Shown piece after piece: positions 8,104-16,756 of a stretch of DNA of 36,322 nt. The notes beneath the pieces were generated by a model that ran no database searches, was not told the origin of the DNA, and worked only from the letters and a program-made list of their open reading frames with translations. The stretch's first letter is position 1; each line of letters starts with the position of its first letter. The position numbers and the translations under genes are program-made. This stretch comes from Rhodospirillaceae bacterium (GTDB taxonomy: Bacteria > Pseudomonadota > Alphaproteobacteria > Rhodospirillales > UBA2165), in assembly GCA_018674495.1 (NCBI GenBank), contig JABHAA010000089.1, positions 1 through 36,322 of the forward strand. The letters are read 5' to 3'.

Positions 8104-9495
8104 TTGTTGCGGCGCGTCCACAAGACGGTGGACCGAAGTTGGGAGCCGGCTTCGATGATCAAATGGGCGTTCCAGGCGCTTTCCAACGAGGACCGTTTCG
8201 GACTTCTGTTTGAGAATGTGGACGGCTCAAGCCTGCCGCTTTGCACCGGCCTGCTTGGCGCCTCCAGGCAGGCTTATGCGCTGGCGCTCGGTATCGAGCC
8301 CGACGATATCAACAGGTGCTGGGAAAATGCACTACTCAATCCGATCAAGCCCATTTCCGTTGATACCGCCCCTTGCCAGGAGATTGTTCAGACCGGCGAG
8401 GACGTCCGGCTGGGCGAGCTGCCGGTACCGACCTGGACGCCGGGCAAGGATCTCGGCCCGTATCTGACGACCACGGTCATGACCATGGAGCATGGGACCG
8501 GCAATCAGAACACCGGCGTTTACCGCACCTACGTGCGCGACGAGAACCATGTGGTGGTCAACTTGCGCCCGAACCGCCATGGCCATGACCAGTGCGCCAC
8601 CTGGTGGGCCGAAGGCAAGGCCGCGCCCATCGCCTGGGTGATCGGCGCCGAACCGGCGTTCCAGTTGGCCTCGGTGGCTGCCCTTCCGGCCGGCGCCCAG
8701 GAGATGGAGATTGCCGGCGGCCTCAAGGGAGCGCCCGTTGAGTTGGTCAAATGTCTCGGCAGCGACATCATGGTGCCGGCTAACGCCGAAATAATTATCG
8801 AGGGTGAAATTCAGCCTGGCGAGTTGGACGCGGAAGGGCCGTTCGGAGAAAACATCGGCTTTATGATGGCCGAAGGGCAGAAGGCCGTTGCCCTCGTCAC
8901 CGCCGTCACAAAGCGCAAAGACGCTATCTATTACGGCATCACCAGTCAGATGCCGCCGAGTGAAAGCACGGTATTACAGAGCACCGCCAATGCGGCGCTG
9001 GTCTTCAAGCGCCTGCGCCACGACCTTGGCGAGACCGCCATCCACGATCTTTATGTTGACCTGACCTTTGGCGGTCAGATGGCGCATGCCATTGTTTCCA
9101 TGACACCAGCTCACCCCGGCCATGGCATGAAGATCGGGCGCATGATGGCCGAGATCAGCTCGTTCAAACGCATCACCGTGGTCGATGAAGATATCGACAT
9201 CCGAGATCCGGTGCATATGGATTGGGTGCTCAACACCCGTTACAACCCGGCCGTCGATACGGTTATCGTCGAGAACGTCTTCATGCGCGGCGCCCTTGAT
9301 CCTTCGGTGCCGAGAATTGACGGGGTGAAGATGGGCAGTAAACTGGTTATCGACGCCACGCGCCGGTACGACGAAGCCGATTTTTCCATGCCGCCCAGGG
9401 AGACAATGATGAAGGCGCTGGATTCGTGGAATGAAGAAGGATTACCAGAATTCACGGTACCAAAACGTGCCCAGCTTCGCATCGATAAATCTTAA
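8104..9495 (+). CDS. UbiD-family prFMN-dependent (de)carboxylase, second copy (N-terminus disrupted)
   Basis: Open from TTG 8104 for 463 residues. It has the UbiD blocks intact: VYRTYVRDENHVV with the likely catalytic Arg, the canonical acidic pair in AEGPFGENIGF (Glu244 and Glu249 from this start), DDxD-like block VVDEDIDIRDPVHMDWV, and a C-terminal helix region. The natural start appears to be TTG 8053, cut off by a TAG at 8092-8094. If translation restarts, candidates are TTG 8104/8107 (weak site) or ATG 8155, which has GGGAG nine bases upstream and would give 446 residues. It differs clearly from the first copy, so the two are not a recent duplication. It could be a working decarboxylase with a shortened N-terminus or a fresh pseudogene. 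Confidence 0.8.
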   Translation: MLRRVHKTVDRSWEPASMIKWAFQALSNEDRFGLLFENVDGSSLPLCTGLLGASRQAYALALGIEPDDINRCWENALLNPIKPISVDTAPCQEIVQTGEDVRLGELPVPTWTPGKDLGPYLTTTVMTMEHGTGNQNTGVYRTYVRDENHVVVNLRPNRHGHDQCATWWAEGKAAPIAWVIGAEPAFQLASVAALPAGAQEMEIAGGLKGAPVELVKCLGSDIMVPANAEIIIEGEIQPGELDAEGPFGENIGFMMAEGQKAVALVTAVTKRKDAIYYGITSQMPPSESTVLQSTANAALVFKRLRHDLGETAIHDLYVDLTFGGQMAHAIVSMTPAHPGHGMKIGRMMAEISSFKRITVVDEDIDIRDPVHMDWVLNTRYNPAVDTVIVENVFMRGALDPSVPRIDGVKMGSKLVIDATRRYDEADFSMPPRETMMKALDSWNEEGLPEFTVPKRAQLRIDKS

Positions 9496-9549
9496 CGAGC
9501 GTCTGATTTTGCACCGAGTTGCATACGAAGAAAGTGAGCAATTGATAAA

Positions 9550-9577
9550 TTGACGATTCCAAATTAGGATGTACCAT
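9550..9577 (+). promoter_or_regulatory. Possible sigma70-type promoter before the TRAP genes
   Basis: In the 146-base gap before dctP, TTGACG (9550-9555) is followed after 16 bases by TACCAT (9572-9577). The -35 element is good and the -10 is poor, so this is tentative. The gap itself suggests that the TRAP operon may have its own promoter. Confidence 0.3.
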
Positions 9578-9641
9578 CCCAACTACAGAATTTTTATCAG
9601 TTCCAAAAACCATAAATTACTCTCAACCAAGGAGATTTTAA

Positions 9642-10652
9642 ATGTACAGGAAGGTATTAATAGCCGCAGCCGGTTTGGCGCTGCTTCAAACCGGCAGTGC
9701 GTCCGCTGCCGGCGGTGACATAAAGATCGGCACGTTTGTGCCCGCAAAAAGCGTTGGCGTTAGCCGTGTGATCAAACCGTGGATGGCAAAGGTCAAAGCC
9801 GATCTCGGAGACGATGTCAGCATGAAAGGTTTTTGGGGCGGCTCCCTAGGTAAATCCCCTTTCAAGCAGTATGAAATCGTCAAGAATGGCGTTGCCGATA
9901 TGACCTGGGTGTTGCCGGGATATACGCCGGGCCAGTTCCCCGAGATGCAAGTTATCGGACTTCCGTTTTTGTTGGAGAATGCGAATGAGGCTTCGCTCAC
10001 CATTCAACGCCTGCATGATGCAGGCATGGCGACCGGTTTTGGCCAGGTTCATCTGATCGGCGCCTGGTCGGCCCAACCCAATAGTCTGTTCTTGCGCGAA
10101 CCAATTAAGTCCATGGGCGATCTGAAGAAACGTAAACTCAGCGCATCGGGCGCGGTTGGCGGCAGATTTATTACGGCCATTGGCGGCATCGCCCAAACGG
10201 TTAGCGCGCCAAAAATGACCATCATGCTTAACCGCAGGACCATCGACGGCTCGATTCAGGGTTGGACTGGCATGCGCACCTTCAAGGCGATGAACCTGGT
10301 TAAACAGGCGGTCGAAATTCCCCTTGGCGCCTCGCCGTTCTTGCTGCTGATGAACAAAAAGCGGTGGGACGGATTATCGGCCAAGGCGAAAGCGTCCTTC
10401 TCCAAACATGGCGGCGAGACTATCGCGCGGGCCGGTGGCCAAGCTTACAAAGCGGCTTCCGACAAAATTATTGGATCCAATCCACAGGCGCAAAAAATTG
10501 ATAAGTTTGTGCCCAACAAAGCCGAGCTGGATAAGGTTATTGCTCTCTCCAAGGCGACCGTTCACAAGTGGTGGATCGAGAAAACGAAAAACGGGCAGGC
10601 GGTCTATGACAAAGCCCTCTCGATCATCGCTGATGTCAGAAAAGGCAGTTGA
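9642..10652 (+). CDS. dctP: TRAP transporter periplasmic solute-binding protein (DctP family)
   Basis: A 336-residue periplasmic binding protein. The first 23 residues are a Sec signal (YRKVLIAAAGLALLQTG then an ASA cleavage site). The mature part has the DctP layout: IKIGTFVP near the start, WGGSLGKSPFKQYEIVKNGVADM (TRAP binding proteins have a similar G-x-LG...V..G..D block) and a late helical hinge region. A clear AAGGAG precedes the ATG. It captures an organic acid in the periplasm for the DctQM permease encoded just downstream. Members serve C4-dicarboxylates, keto acids and aromatic acids such as coumarate. Here the catabolic neighbours favour an aromatic acid or related carboxylate, but the ligand cannot be read from sequence. 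Confidence 0.88.
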   Translation: MYRKVLIAAAGLALLQTGSASAAGGDIKIGTFVPAKSVGVSRVIKPWMAKVKADLGDDVSMKGFWGGSLGKSPFKQYEIVKNGVADMTWVLPGYTPGQFPEMQVIGLPFLLENANEASLTIQRLHDAGMATGFGQVHLIGAWSAQPNSLFLREPIKSMGDLKKRKLSASGAVGGRFITAIGGIAQTVSAPKMTIMLNRRTIDGSIQGWTGMRTFKAMNLVKQAVEIPLGASPFLLLMNKKRWDGLSAKAKASFSKHGGETIARAGGQAYKAASDKIIGSNPQAQKIDKFVPNKAELDKVIALSKATVHKWWIEKTKNGQAVYDKALSIIADVRKGS

Positions 10653-10679
10653 TTGATAACATAAAATACTGTCTTTAAA

Positions 10680-11216
10680 ATGGACGAATTTACCCTCAAA
10701 AGCAGGCGGCTAAGCGGATATTTACGCGTAGTCGCCTGCATTGGTTTTACCGGTCTGGTGATCCTATCTTTGCTGACCATGGTCGATGGCGTTTCCCGAT
10801 GGCTGTCGCTGCCACGCATACCGGGATTTTTGGATATCAGCGAAGTTGTCTACGCCATTGTCATCACCTCCTGCTTTCCCGCGCTTCTGATCCGCGATCA
10901 CAACGTCACTATCAGATTTCTCGGCAAAGCTGTCGGTGGCCGAACCAACTATTGGCTGGAATTCTTCGGCAATGTTCTGACACTGGCGTTCTTTACCATC
11001 CTTGTCTGGCAGTTCTATTTGCTGACATTGGATTTGCAGGCAAATAACCGGGTTTCGCCGACTTTGGAATTCCCCATCGCGCCTTGGTGGTGGATTACGT
11101 CCATCATCATGACCATAACCGTTCCGGTTCAAGTTCTGGTTGTCTTTGACAGCCTGTACAGCGCCATATTCGGCGTTGCCAGCCGGTTACCCAAAGACGA
11201 AGCGGAAGGCGTCTGA
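10680..11216 (+). CDS. dctQ: TRAP transporter small permease subunit (DctQ family)
   Basis: A 178-residue membrane protein with four predicted hydrophobic segments (around residues 18-40, 53-72, 92-115 and 135-160), the standard DctQ topology. Segments such as SEVVYAIVITSCFPALLIRDHNVTI (in part) fit the family pattern of a conserved R-x-x-H/N-V region after the second helix. It lies 27 bases after dctP and its stop is one base before the dctM start, so all three are one operon. It acts with DctM in the inner membrane as part of a sodium-coupled secondary carrier. Confidence 0.88.
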   Translation: MDEFTLKSRRLSGYLRVVACIGFTGLVILSLLTMVDGVSRWLSLPRIPGFLDISEVVYAIVITSCFPALLIRDHNVTIRFLGKAVGGRTNYWLEFFGNVLTLAFFTILVWQFYLLTLDLQANNRVSPTLEFPIAPWWWITSIIMTITVPVQVLVVFDSLYSAIFGVASRLPKDEAEGV

Positions 11217-11217
11217 T

Positions 11218-12522
11218 ATGGATCCCATATTATTAGGCGCCATCGGTCTCGGCGGGATGTTCTTGCTCATTATTCTTCATGTGCCGATCGGTATCGCCAT
11301 GGGCGTGACCGGCGTCGTTTCCGTCGGATTTCTGATTGGTTGGGGACCGGCACTGTCCATTGTCGGCACCGAACCTTCGGCGGCCATCGGCAACGAAGGC
11401 CTGGCGGTTGTCGCCTTGTTTCTTTTGATGGGCGCCTTCGCCACCGAGGCCGGCGTATCGGCCGATATGTACCGGCTGGCCTACGCTGTCGTTGGTCATT
11501 TCAGGGGCGGCCTGGCGATGGCGACAATTGGCGGCTGTGCAGGCTTCGGCGCCATTTGCGGCTCATCGATCGCGACGACGGCAACCATGGCAAAAATAGC
11601 CCTGCCGGAAATGCTGGAGCGAAATTATCAACAGACATTGGCGAGCGGCAGTATTGCCGCCGGCGGCACGCTTGGCATGCTGGTGCCGCCATCGGTGGTG
11701 ATGATCATCTACGGCATTTTGACCGAAGAGAGCATCATTGCGCTGTTCGCCGCGGCCATTGTCCCGGGCATCATTGCGACCGTTCTTTACGTGATTACGA
11801 TCGGCATTTACGTACGCCTATTCCCGGAATCTGGCCCGGCGGGAGATCAGGTCCCCTGGTGGGATAAGTTGGTTATTTTGAAACAATCTTGGCGGTTCCT
11901 GCTGATCGCCGTTGTCGTTTCCGGCGGCATCTATTCGGGTATCTTCACCATCACCGAAGCGGCTTCCGTGGGCGCCAGTCTGGCATTTATCTTTGCCATA
12001 TTTAACGGCATGAAGATGAAGGGTTTTCTCGAATGCCTGACCACCACGGCGTCCAATACCGGGATGATTTTTGTGATCATCATGGGCGCTTCGATATTTA
12101 GCTATTTCATTTCCCTATCCGGTTTACCCGATGCTTCGGTGCAATTCATCAAAGGCCTGAACGCCTCGAACTTTGTCGTATTGCTCATGCTGATGATTAT
12201 GTACCTCATTCTGGGCAGCATATTTGACACCGTTGCCGCTATGGTCATCACCCTGCCGTTCGTGTTTCCGGTCATCATCGATATGGGATATGACCCGGTG
12301 TGGTGGGGCGTGGTCAACGTCATGATCATGGAAATCGGTATGATCACGCCGCCTATCGGGATAAATGTGTTCGTCCTCAACGGCATGGCGAAGAATCTGG
12401 GTTTGAAGACCATCTATGCCGGGATAATCCCGTTCTTCATGACCGATTTGATCCGCTTGTCGATCGTTCTGGCATTCCCGGTCACGGCGCTTTGGCTGCC
12501 GACAGTTTGGAATCTGATGTAA
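11218..12522 (+). CDS. dctM: TRAP transporter large permease subunit (DctM family)
   Basis: A 434-residue protein that is almost entirely hydrophobic, with roughly 12 helices as expected for DctM. Recognisable blocks include GGCAGFGAICGSSIATTATMAKIALPEM (in part; the G-x-S-x-A-T/A-A... hairpin of the family), GGTLGMLVPPSV and GMITPPIGINVFV. I place the start at ATG 11218, directly after the dctQ stop; the frame is open further upstream to 11140 but that part overlaps dctQ and has no membrane-like sequence. It forms the translocation channel of the TRAP system. Confidence 0.9.
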   Translation: MDPILLGAIGLGGMFLLIILHVPIGIAMGVTGVVSVGFLIGWGPALSIVGTEPSAAIGNEGLAVVALFLLMGAFATEAGVSADMYRLAYAVVGHFRGGLAMATIGGCAGFGAICGSSIATTATMAKIALPEMLERNYQQTLASGSIAAGGTLGMLVPPSVVMIIYGILTEESIIALFAAAIVPGIIATVLYVITIGIYVRLFPESGPAGDQVPWWDKLVILKQSWRFLLIAVVVSGGIYSGIFTITEAASVGASLAFIFAIFNGMKMKGFLECLTTTASNTGMIFVIIMGASIFSYFISLSGLPDASVQFIKGLNASNFVVLLMLMIMYLILGSIFDTVAAMVITLPFVFPVIIDMGYDPVWWGVVNVMIMEIGMITPPIGINVFVLNGMAKNLGLKTIYAGIIPFFMTDLIRLSIVLAFPVTALWLPTVWNLM

Positions 12523-12552
12523 CGCCAGCCAAGGTATTGGTGGGGAAATATT

Positions 12553-14259
12553 ATGTCCGATCGATCCGTCGATACAGGCACCGTTGCGGACGCGTACCTC
12601 GCGCTACTGGCTGACCGCGGCGTCGACTACTTCTTCGCCAATGCGGGTACCGATTTTACGCCCCTGATCGAGGCATTCGCCAAAGCAGCCGCCTTAAATT
12701 TGCCGGCACCCAAACCCATTGCCGTGCCCCACGAGAATGTCGCCATGGCCCTGGCGATGGGCTACACCATGGTCACTGGCAGGCCGCAAATGGTCATGGT
12801 GCACACCAATGTCGGCACCGCCAATGCACTTTGCCAAATGCTGAATACCAACCGCCTCAACCTGCCGGTGCTGGTGGCGGCTGGGCGCACGCCATTCGCC
12901 GAAGACGCAACCAAGGGCGGGCGCAGCATCGATATTCACTGGACCCAGGAAATGTTCGATCAAGCCGGTATGGTGCGCGAAGCGGTCAAGTGGGACTATG
13001 AATTGCGCGATGCCGGCCAGTTGGAGGCCGTCGTCGACCGGGCGCTCAATATTGCCAACGCAATGCCAAAGGGGCCGGTCTATCTGACCTTGCCGCGCGA
13101 AGTGCTGGCGCGCGAAGTATCCAACTTCACCTACGGCGCGTTTGCGCAACATTCCGATGCGACGGCTCCCTTTCCCGATTTGAACGCCATCGATGAACTG
13201 GCGGAAGTTATAGCGGCGGCTAAAAATCCGATGATTGTTACCAGCCAGTTGGGAAATGTTCCGGATGCGGTTGACGCCGTTTCCGATTTGGCCGCTCGGT
13301 TTGCAATTCCGGTGACCCAGTACCGACCGCGAACCATGAACCTGCCATCGGCGCATCCAATGCATGCGGGGTTCAATCCGGCGCCTTGGATAGCCGGCGC
13401 CGATGTTATTATCGCCGTCGAATGCGAAGTGCCATGGATTCCTCGCCTGAAGAAACCGAATGACGATTGCAAGATCGCCCATATTGCCGCCGATCCGCTT
13501 TATTCCGGTGCGCCGCACCGAGGCTTCCGCGCCGATTTCGCCATAACCGGCGCCGCCGATAAATCCATGCAGGCGCTGACCCAGGCGTTGGAGGCGCGGC
13601 TAGGCGATGGCGACGCTGGCGTGGCCGAGCGGCGCGGGCGCATTGAGGCCGAGCTTGGCCAGCAAAGCCAAGAGCGGACCGCGCGACTTCGCGATATGTC
13701 CATGATCCAGCCCGCCGATCCGGCCTGGATCAGCCATTGCCTGAACGAGGTGATCGGCGGTGATGCGGTGGTCATGCGCGAAGCGCAGCTTGATCTCAAT
13801 TATCTGGAACGCTCCGAGCCGCGTACCATGTTCGGCGGCGCCAGTGGCCTTGGCTGGGGCCTCGGCGGTGCTGTCGGCGCCAAGCTGGCCGAACCGGAGC
13901 GGCTGGTGGTGGCCGCCGAAGGCGACGGCGCCTACATGTTTGGCAACCCTGTTTCCGCTCATTTTGTCGCCGCCGCCCATGATTTGCCGTTTCTGACGGT
14001 GATATTCAACAATGAACGCTGGGATGCGGTGAGCCAGGCAACCCGGGCCATGTATCCCGAAGGCTATGCGGCCAAAAGCAATTCGGAGCCGTTGTCGTCG
14101 CTAAAACCATCGCCCAATTTCGAGCAAGTGGTGACCGCCAGTGATGGCTATGGCGCGCGCGTTGAGGATCCGGCCGAAATTCCCCGCGCCCTTGAAACCG
14201 CCATCAAAGAAGTGACTGTCAATAAACGCCAGGCCGTGCTGAACGTCATCAGCGCTTAA
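12553..14259 (+). CDS. Thiamine-diphosphate-dependent enzyme, benzoylformate decarboxylase/acetolactate synthase-like
   Basis: A 568-residue ThDP enzyme with the three-domain POX/decarboxylase layout: Pyr domain (1-190), central domain (about 200-335) and PP domain (about 370-560). Glu61 in VPHENVAMA is the cofactor-activating glutamate; the metal/ThDP motif runs from GDG (457-459) to NN (486-487). His84 in VHTNVGTANAL occupies the place of active-site His70 in benzoylformate decarboxylase (NLHSAAGTGNA), where acetolactate synthases have no histidine. There is no separate regulatory subunit gene, as a biosynthetic acetolactate synthase would need. It would decarboxylate or ligate a 2-oxo acid; an arylglyoxylate is attractive given the Pad-like genes in the same window. 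Family is sure, substrate is not. Confidence 0.8.
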   Translation: MSDRSVDTGTVADAYLALLADRGVDYFFANAGTDFTPLIEAFAKAAALNLPAPKPIAVPHENVAMALAMGYTMVTGRPQMVMVHTNVGTANALCQMLNTNRLNLPVLVAAGRTPFAEDATKGGRSIDIHWTQEMFDQAGMVREAVKWDYELRDAGQLEAVVDRALNIANAMPKGPVYLTLPREVLAREVSNFTYGAFAQHSDATAPFPDLNAIDELAEVIAAAKNPMIVTSQLGNVPDAVDAVSDLAARFAIPVTQYRPRTMNLPSAHPMHAGFNPAPWIAGADVIIAVECEVPWIPRLKKPNDDCKIAHIAADPLYSGAPHRGFRADFAITGAADKSMQALTQALEARLGDGDAGVAERRGRIEAELGQQSQERTARLRDMSMIQPADPAWISHCLNEVIGGDAVVMREAQLDLNYLERSEPRTMFGGASGLGWGLGGAVGAKLAEPERLVVAAEGDGAYMFGNPVSAHFVAAAHDLPFLTVIFNNERWDAVSQATRAMYPEGYAAKSNSEPLSSLKPSPNFEQVVTASDGYGARVEDPAEIPRALETAIKEVTVNKRQAVLNVISA

Positions 14260-14270
14260 CGCGCCGCCAT

Positions 14271-15146
14271 TCAGCCGCCCAGCCCGTAAACCCGTTCCAC
14301 ATTGTGGCGCAACAGTTTCGCCAGCACTGCCGGCTTAAACCCGTGGCCGGCAATATCGCGCATCGCCCGGGCGAAATCGATGACCGGAAAATCGGTGCCG
14401 AAAATAACTTTGTCCTGGCCATAGGAATTTATGTATTGGACGACCGATTGGGGCCAGTGCTTGGGCGCATGGGCGTCGCACCCCATATAGACATTGGCGT
14501 GCTTCCAAGCCATGGCGATCATCTCGTCGTGCCAGGGAATGCCAATATGAATACCGATCAGTTTCAGTTCGGGGAAATCGCAGGCGACCGCATCCAGGGT
14601 AATCGGTTGGCCGACACTGCGCATGGGGCTGGCTTTGGAGTAAACCAACGACTGGCCGACCTGCATTTGGATCGGCACGCCTAGCTCGGCGCATTTAGCA
14701 TAAAACGGATAATATTTGGCGTGGTCGGGCGCTAATTCGAACCAGTGGGGATAGACATGGGCGCCGATAAAGCCCAGTTCGGTAACCGCGTGTTCCAGCT
14801 GGCGCACCCCATCCATGCCTTCAAAGGGATCGATGCCGGCGAGGCCGTAAAACCGGTCCGGGTGCGCTTGTACCGCGTCCGCGACCACCTGATAGGGCAG
14901 ATGGTAGGCGGCGGGCAAGCCTTGGCGGCCGATCTTGGGGGCGACCAAAAAGGCTTTTTCGATACCGGCCTCGTCCATGCGTTGCAGCATGTCTTCGAGG
15001 CTGATGCCGTTGAATGTGCCCTCATCGATCCCCAGCTTTTCCACATAGAATTCGCGCCGGTCGGGCGGGCGATGGCTGAGGGCCTCTGCCGTTTGAATAT
15101 TGACAACGGCGTCGATGGCGGCGACTGGAAATTTGGTATTTGGCAT
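14271..15146 (-). CDS. Amidohydrolase-family (Amidohydro_2) TIM-barrel protein lacking the N-terminal HxH
   Basis: A 291-residue protein of the family that includes ACMSD, gamma-resorcylate decarboxylase, 5-carboxyvanillate decarboxylase LigW and 4-oxalomesaconate hydratase. Supporting blocks are LQRMDEAGIEKAFLV, PDRFYGLAGIDPF, LIGIHIGIPWHDEM (His200, His206), DKVIFGTDFP (Asp252) and the end HNVERVYGL. The normal first-strand IDxHxH metal motif reads IDAVVN (11-16), so two histidine ligands are missing while the later His and Asp remain. It may use fewer metal ligands or a different chemistry. It is convergent with the ThDP gene (11 bases apart) and divergent from the CoA ligase at 15264. Hydrolase, decarboxylase or lactonase roles on a ring-cleavage product are all possible. 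Confidence 0.78.
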   Translation of the reverse strand: MPNTKFPVAAIDAVVNIQTAEALSHRPPDRREFYVEKLGIDEGTFNGISLEDMLQRMDEAGIEKAFLVAPKIGRQGLPAAYHLPYQVVADAVQAHPDRFYGLAGIDPFEGMDGVRQLEHAVTELGFIGAHVYPHWFELAPDHAKYYPFYAKCAELGVPIQMQVGQSLVYSKASPMRSVGQPITLDAVACDFPELKLIGIHIGIPWHDEMIAMAWKHANVYMGCDAHAPKHWPQSVVQYINSYGQDKVIFGTDFPVIDFARAMRDIAGHGFKPAVLAKLLRHNVERVYGLGG

Positions 15147-15263
15147 GGTTTGAATTGGCCTTGCATAATCCGGGAGCTAGCCCGTACCCTGCCATTACTC
15201 CGGCTGGCGGGCAAGAAGACCTCGCCGGAATCACGAAATGCGCCAGGCTTTTGGGGGAAATAA

Positions 15264-16736
15264 TTGCTAAGCAATAAGAATATGGCCCTCGCCTTGGAGG
15301 AAAATGCGCGCCGGCGCGGCGGTCATCCCGCCATTATCGAGGGCGAGCGCACGATAACCTACCGGGAGCTGGATGATCATGTGCGCCGAATCGCCGGCCA
15401 TCTTGGTGATCAAGGCGTCGGGGAGGGCGATATCGTCGGCGTCTGCCTTCGCGATTGTGCTGATCATTTGATGATCCTCTATGCGGTGGCCCGCCTGGGC
15501 GCGGTTATATTGCCCCTCGATTGGCGCTGGACGGAACCTGAAAAATTAAATGTCGCCCAATTTTTCGGGGTTGCATTGGTGATTGCCGAGCCGGCGGCCA
15601 GCCTGGCCGGCGTTCCCTCTATCGAAATGGATGCGGCCTGGCAGGCGGCAATCGCGGCCCGCCGGCCCGATAGCCCTTGTGCAGAAGGAGGCGCGCGCCC
15701 GGTTGTGCTGTCGCTGTCTTCGGGCACCACCGGGCGGCCCAAGGGGCCGGCCTTGAGCCACGATCAATTCATCGCCCGGTTCGTAATGCAGTGGGTTACC
15801 TTGGGCTTCAACCAGCATGACCGGTATCTCAGTGCGACTCCGCTATATTTTGGCGGTGGCCGCTCCTTCACCATGGGTAGCCTGTTCAGCGGCGGCACGG
15901 TGATTATGTTCCCACCGCCTTATGAGCCCACGGAATTGATCGAGGCGGCGCGAAAGTTCGAGGCAACGACGTTGCTCCTTGTGCCGACCTTGCTGCGCCA
16001 GTTGTTGGCATTGCCGGGCGCCGGGGCGCCCTTGCTGGGCGGGTTAAGCCGGCTCATGTCCACCGGCGCCATTTTGCATCCCGATGAGCGCCAGGCGGTC
16101 ATGAACCGGCTCAATCCCAATTTTATCAATTATTACGGCTCGACCGAAGGCGGCGGCACTTCGGTATTGCTGCCCGGCCATACGGGCGAGGGCGCTGCAT
16201 CGGTGGGCGAGCCCATCTACCAGACAGAAATTCAGATCGTCGATAGCGATGGCACGGAACTGCCGGCGGGCGAGGCCGGGCTGATCCGTTATCGCGGCCC
16301 CGCCGTTGCCGATGGTTTCTACAATGATCCCGAAGCCAGCCTTGAGGCTTTCCAGGGCGGCTGGTTCTATCCCGGTGATATTGGCCGGTTGGGCGACGAC
16401 GGCCTGCTGTACCTGGTTGGCCGCGCCAAGGACGTCATAATCCGGAGCGGCGTCAACATCTACCCGGCGGAGATCGAGCAGATACTGCTTGCCCATCCCG
16501 CCGTTGGCGATGCGGTGGCGCTACCCTGGCCAAACCTGGAGCGGGGTGAGGACGTGGCCGCTTTTGTCGTCGCCAGGGAACCGGTCGAGGAGGCTGTTTT
16601 GCTGGACCATTGCCGGGCCGCGCTGGCTTCTTATAAAGTACCACGCGGGATTTTCTTCATCGACGAGATGCCCAAATCCGCCTTGGGAAAAATCATCAAG
16701 GCCGATCTCGCGGCGCGTCTGACAAGCGCCGGCTGA
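15264..16736 (+). CDS. AMP-forming acyl/aryl-CoA ligase (class I adenylating enzyme)
   Basis: A 490-residue ANL-superfamily ligase. The P-loop-like motif SSGTTGRPKG spans 152-161, the A5-type region reads YYGSTEGGG, the A7-type region WFYPGDIGRLGDDGLL, and the C-terminal domain ends with KSALGKIIK, where Lys476 is the expected adenylation lysine. It activates a carboxylic acid through an acyl-adenylate to its CoA thioester. The TTG at 15264 has GGGGGA five bases upstream and seems the true start; the ATG at 15282 lacks a good site. It shares a 117-base divergent promoter region with the amidohydrolase and is followed closely by a third UbiD gene. The acid it activates is unknown; an aromatic acid fits context. 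Confidence 0.85.
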   Translation: MLSNKNMALALEENARRRGGHPAIIEGERTITYRELDDHVRRIAGHLGDQGVGEGDIVGVCLRDCADHLMILYAVARLGAVILPLDWRWTEPEKLNVAQFFGVALVIAEPAASLAGVPSIEMDAAWQAAIAARRPDSPCAEGGARPVVLSLSSGTTGRPKGPALSHDQFIARFVMQWVTLGFNQHDRYLSATPLYFGGGRSFTMGSLFSGGTVIMFPPPYEPTELIEAARKFEATTLLLVPTLLRQLLALPGAGAPLLGGLSRLMSTGAILHPDERQAVMNRLNPNFINYYGSTEGGGTSVLLPGHTGEGAASVGEPIYQTEIQIVDSDGTELPAGEAGLIRYRGPAVADGFYNDPEASLEAFQGGWFYPGDIGRLGDDGLLYLVGRAKDVIIRSGVNIYPAEIEQILLAHPAVGDAVALPWPNLERGEDVAAFVVAREPVEEAVLLDHCRAALASYKVPRGIFFIDEMPKSALGKIIKADLAARLTSAG

Positions 16737-16756
16737 CTGGCAAAAGGGGTCAAGGA

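Noticed and set aside
11140..11217. Extended N-terminus of the TRAP large permease
   Set aside because: This part overlaps the dctQ gene, is polar, and ATG 11218 directly follows the dctQ stop as usual.
12553..14259. Biosynthetic acetolactate synthase
   Set aside because: No small regulatory subunit gene follows, and the active-site segment with His84 is closer to benzoylformate decarboxylase.
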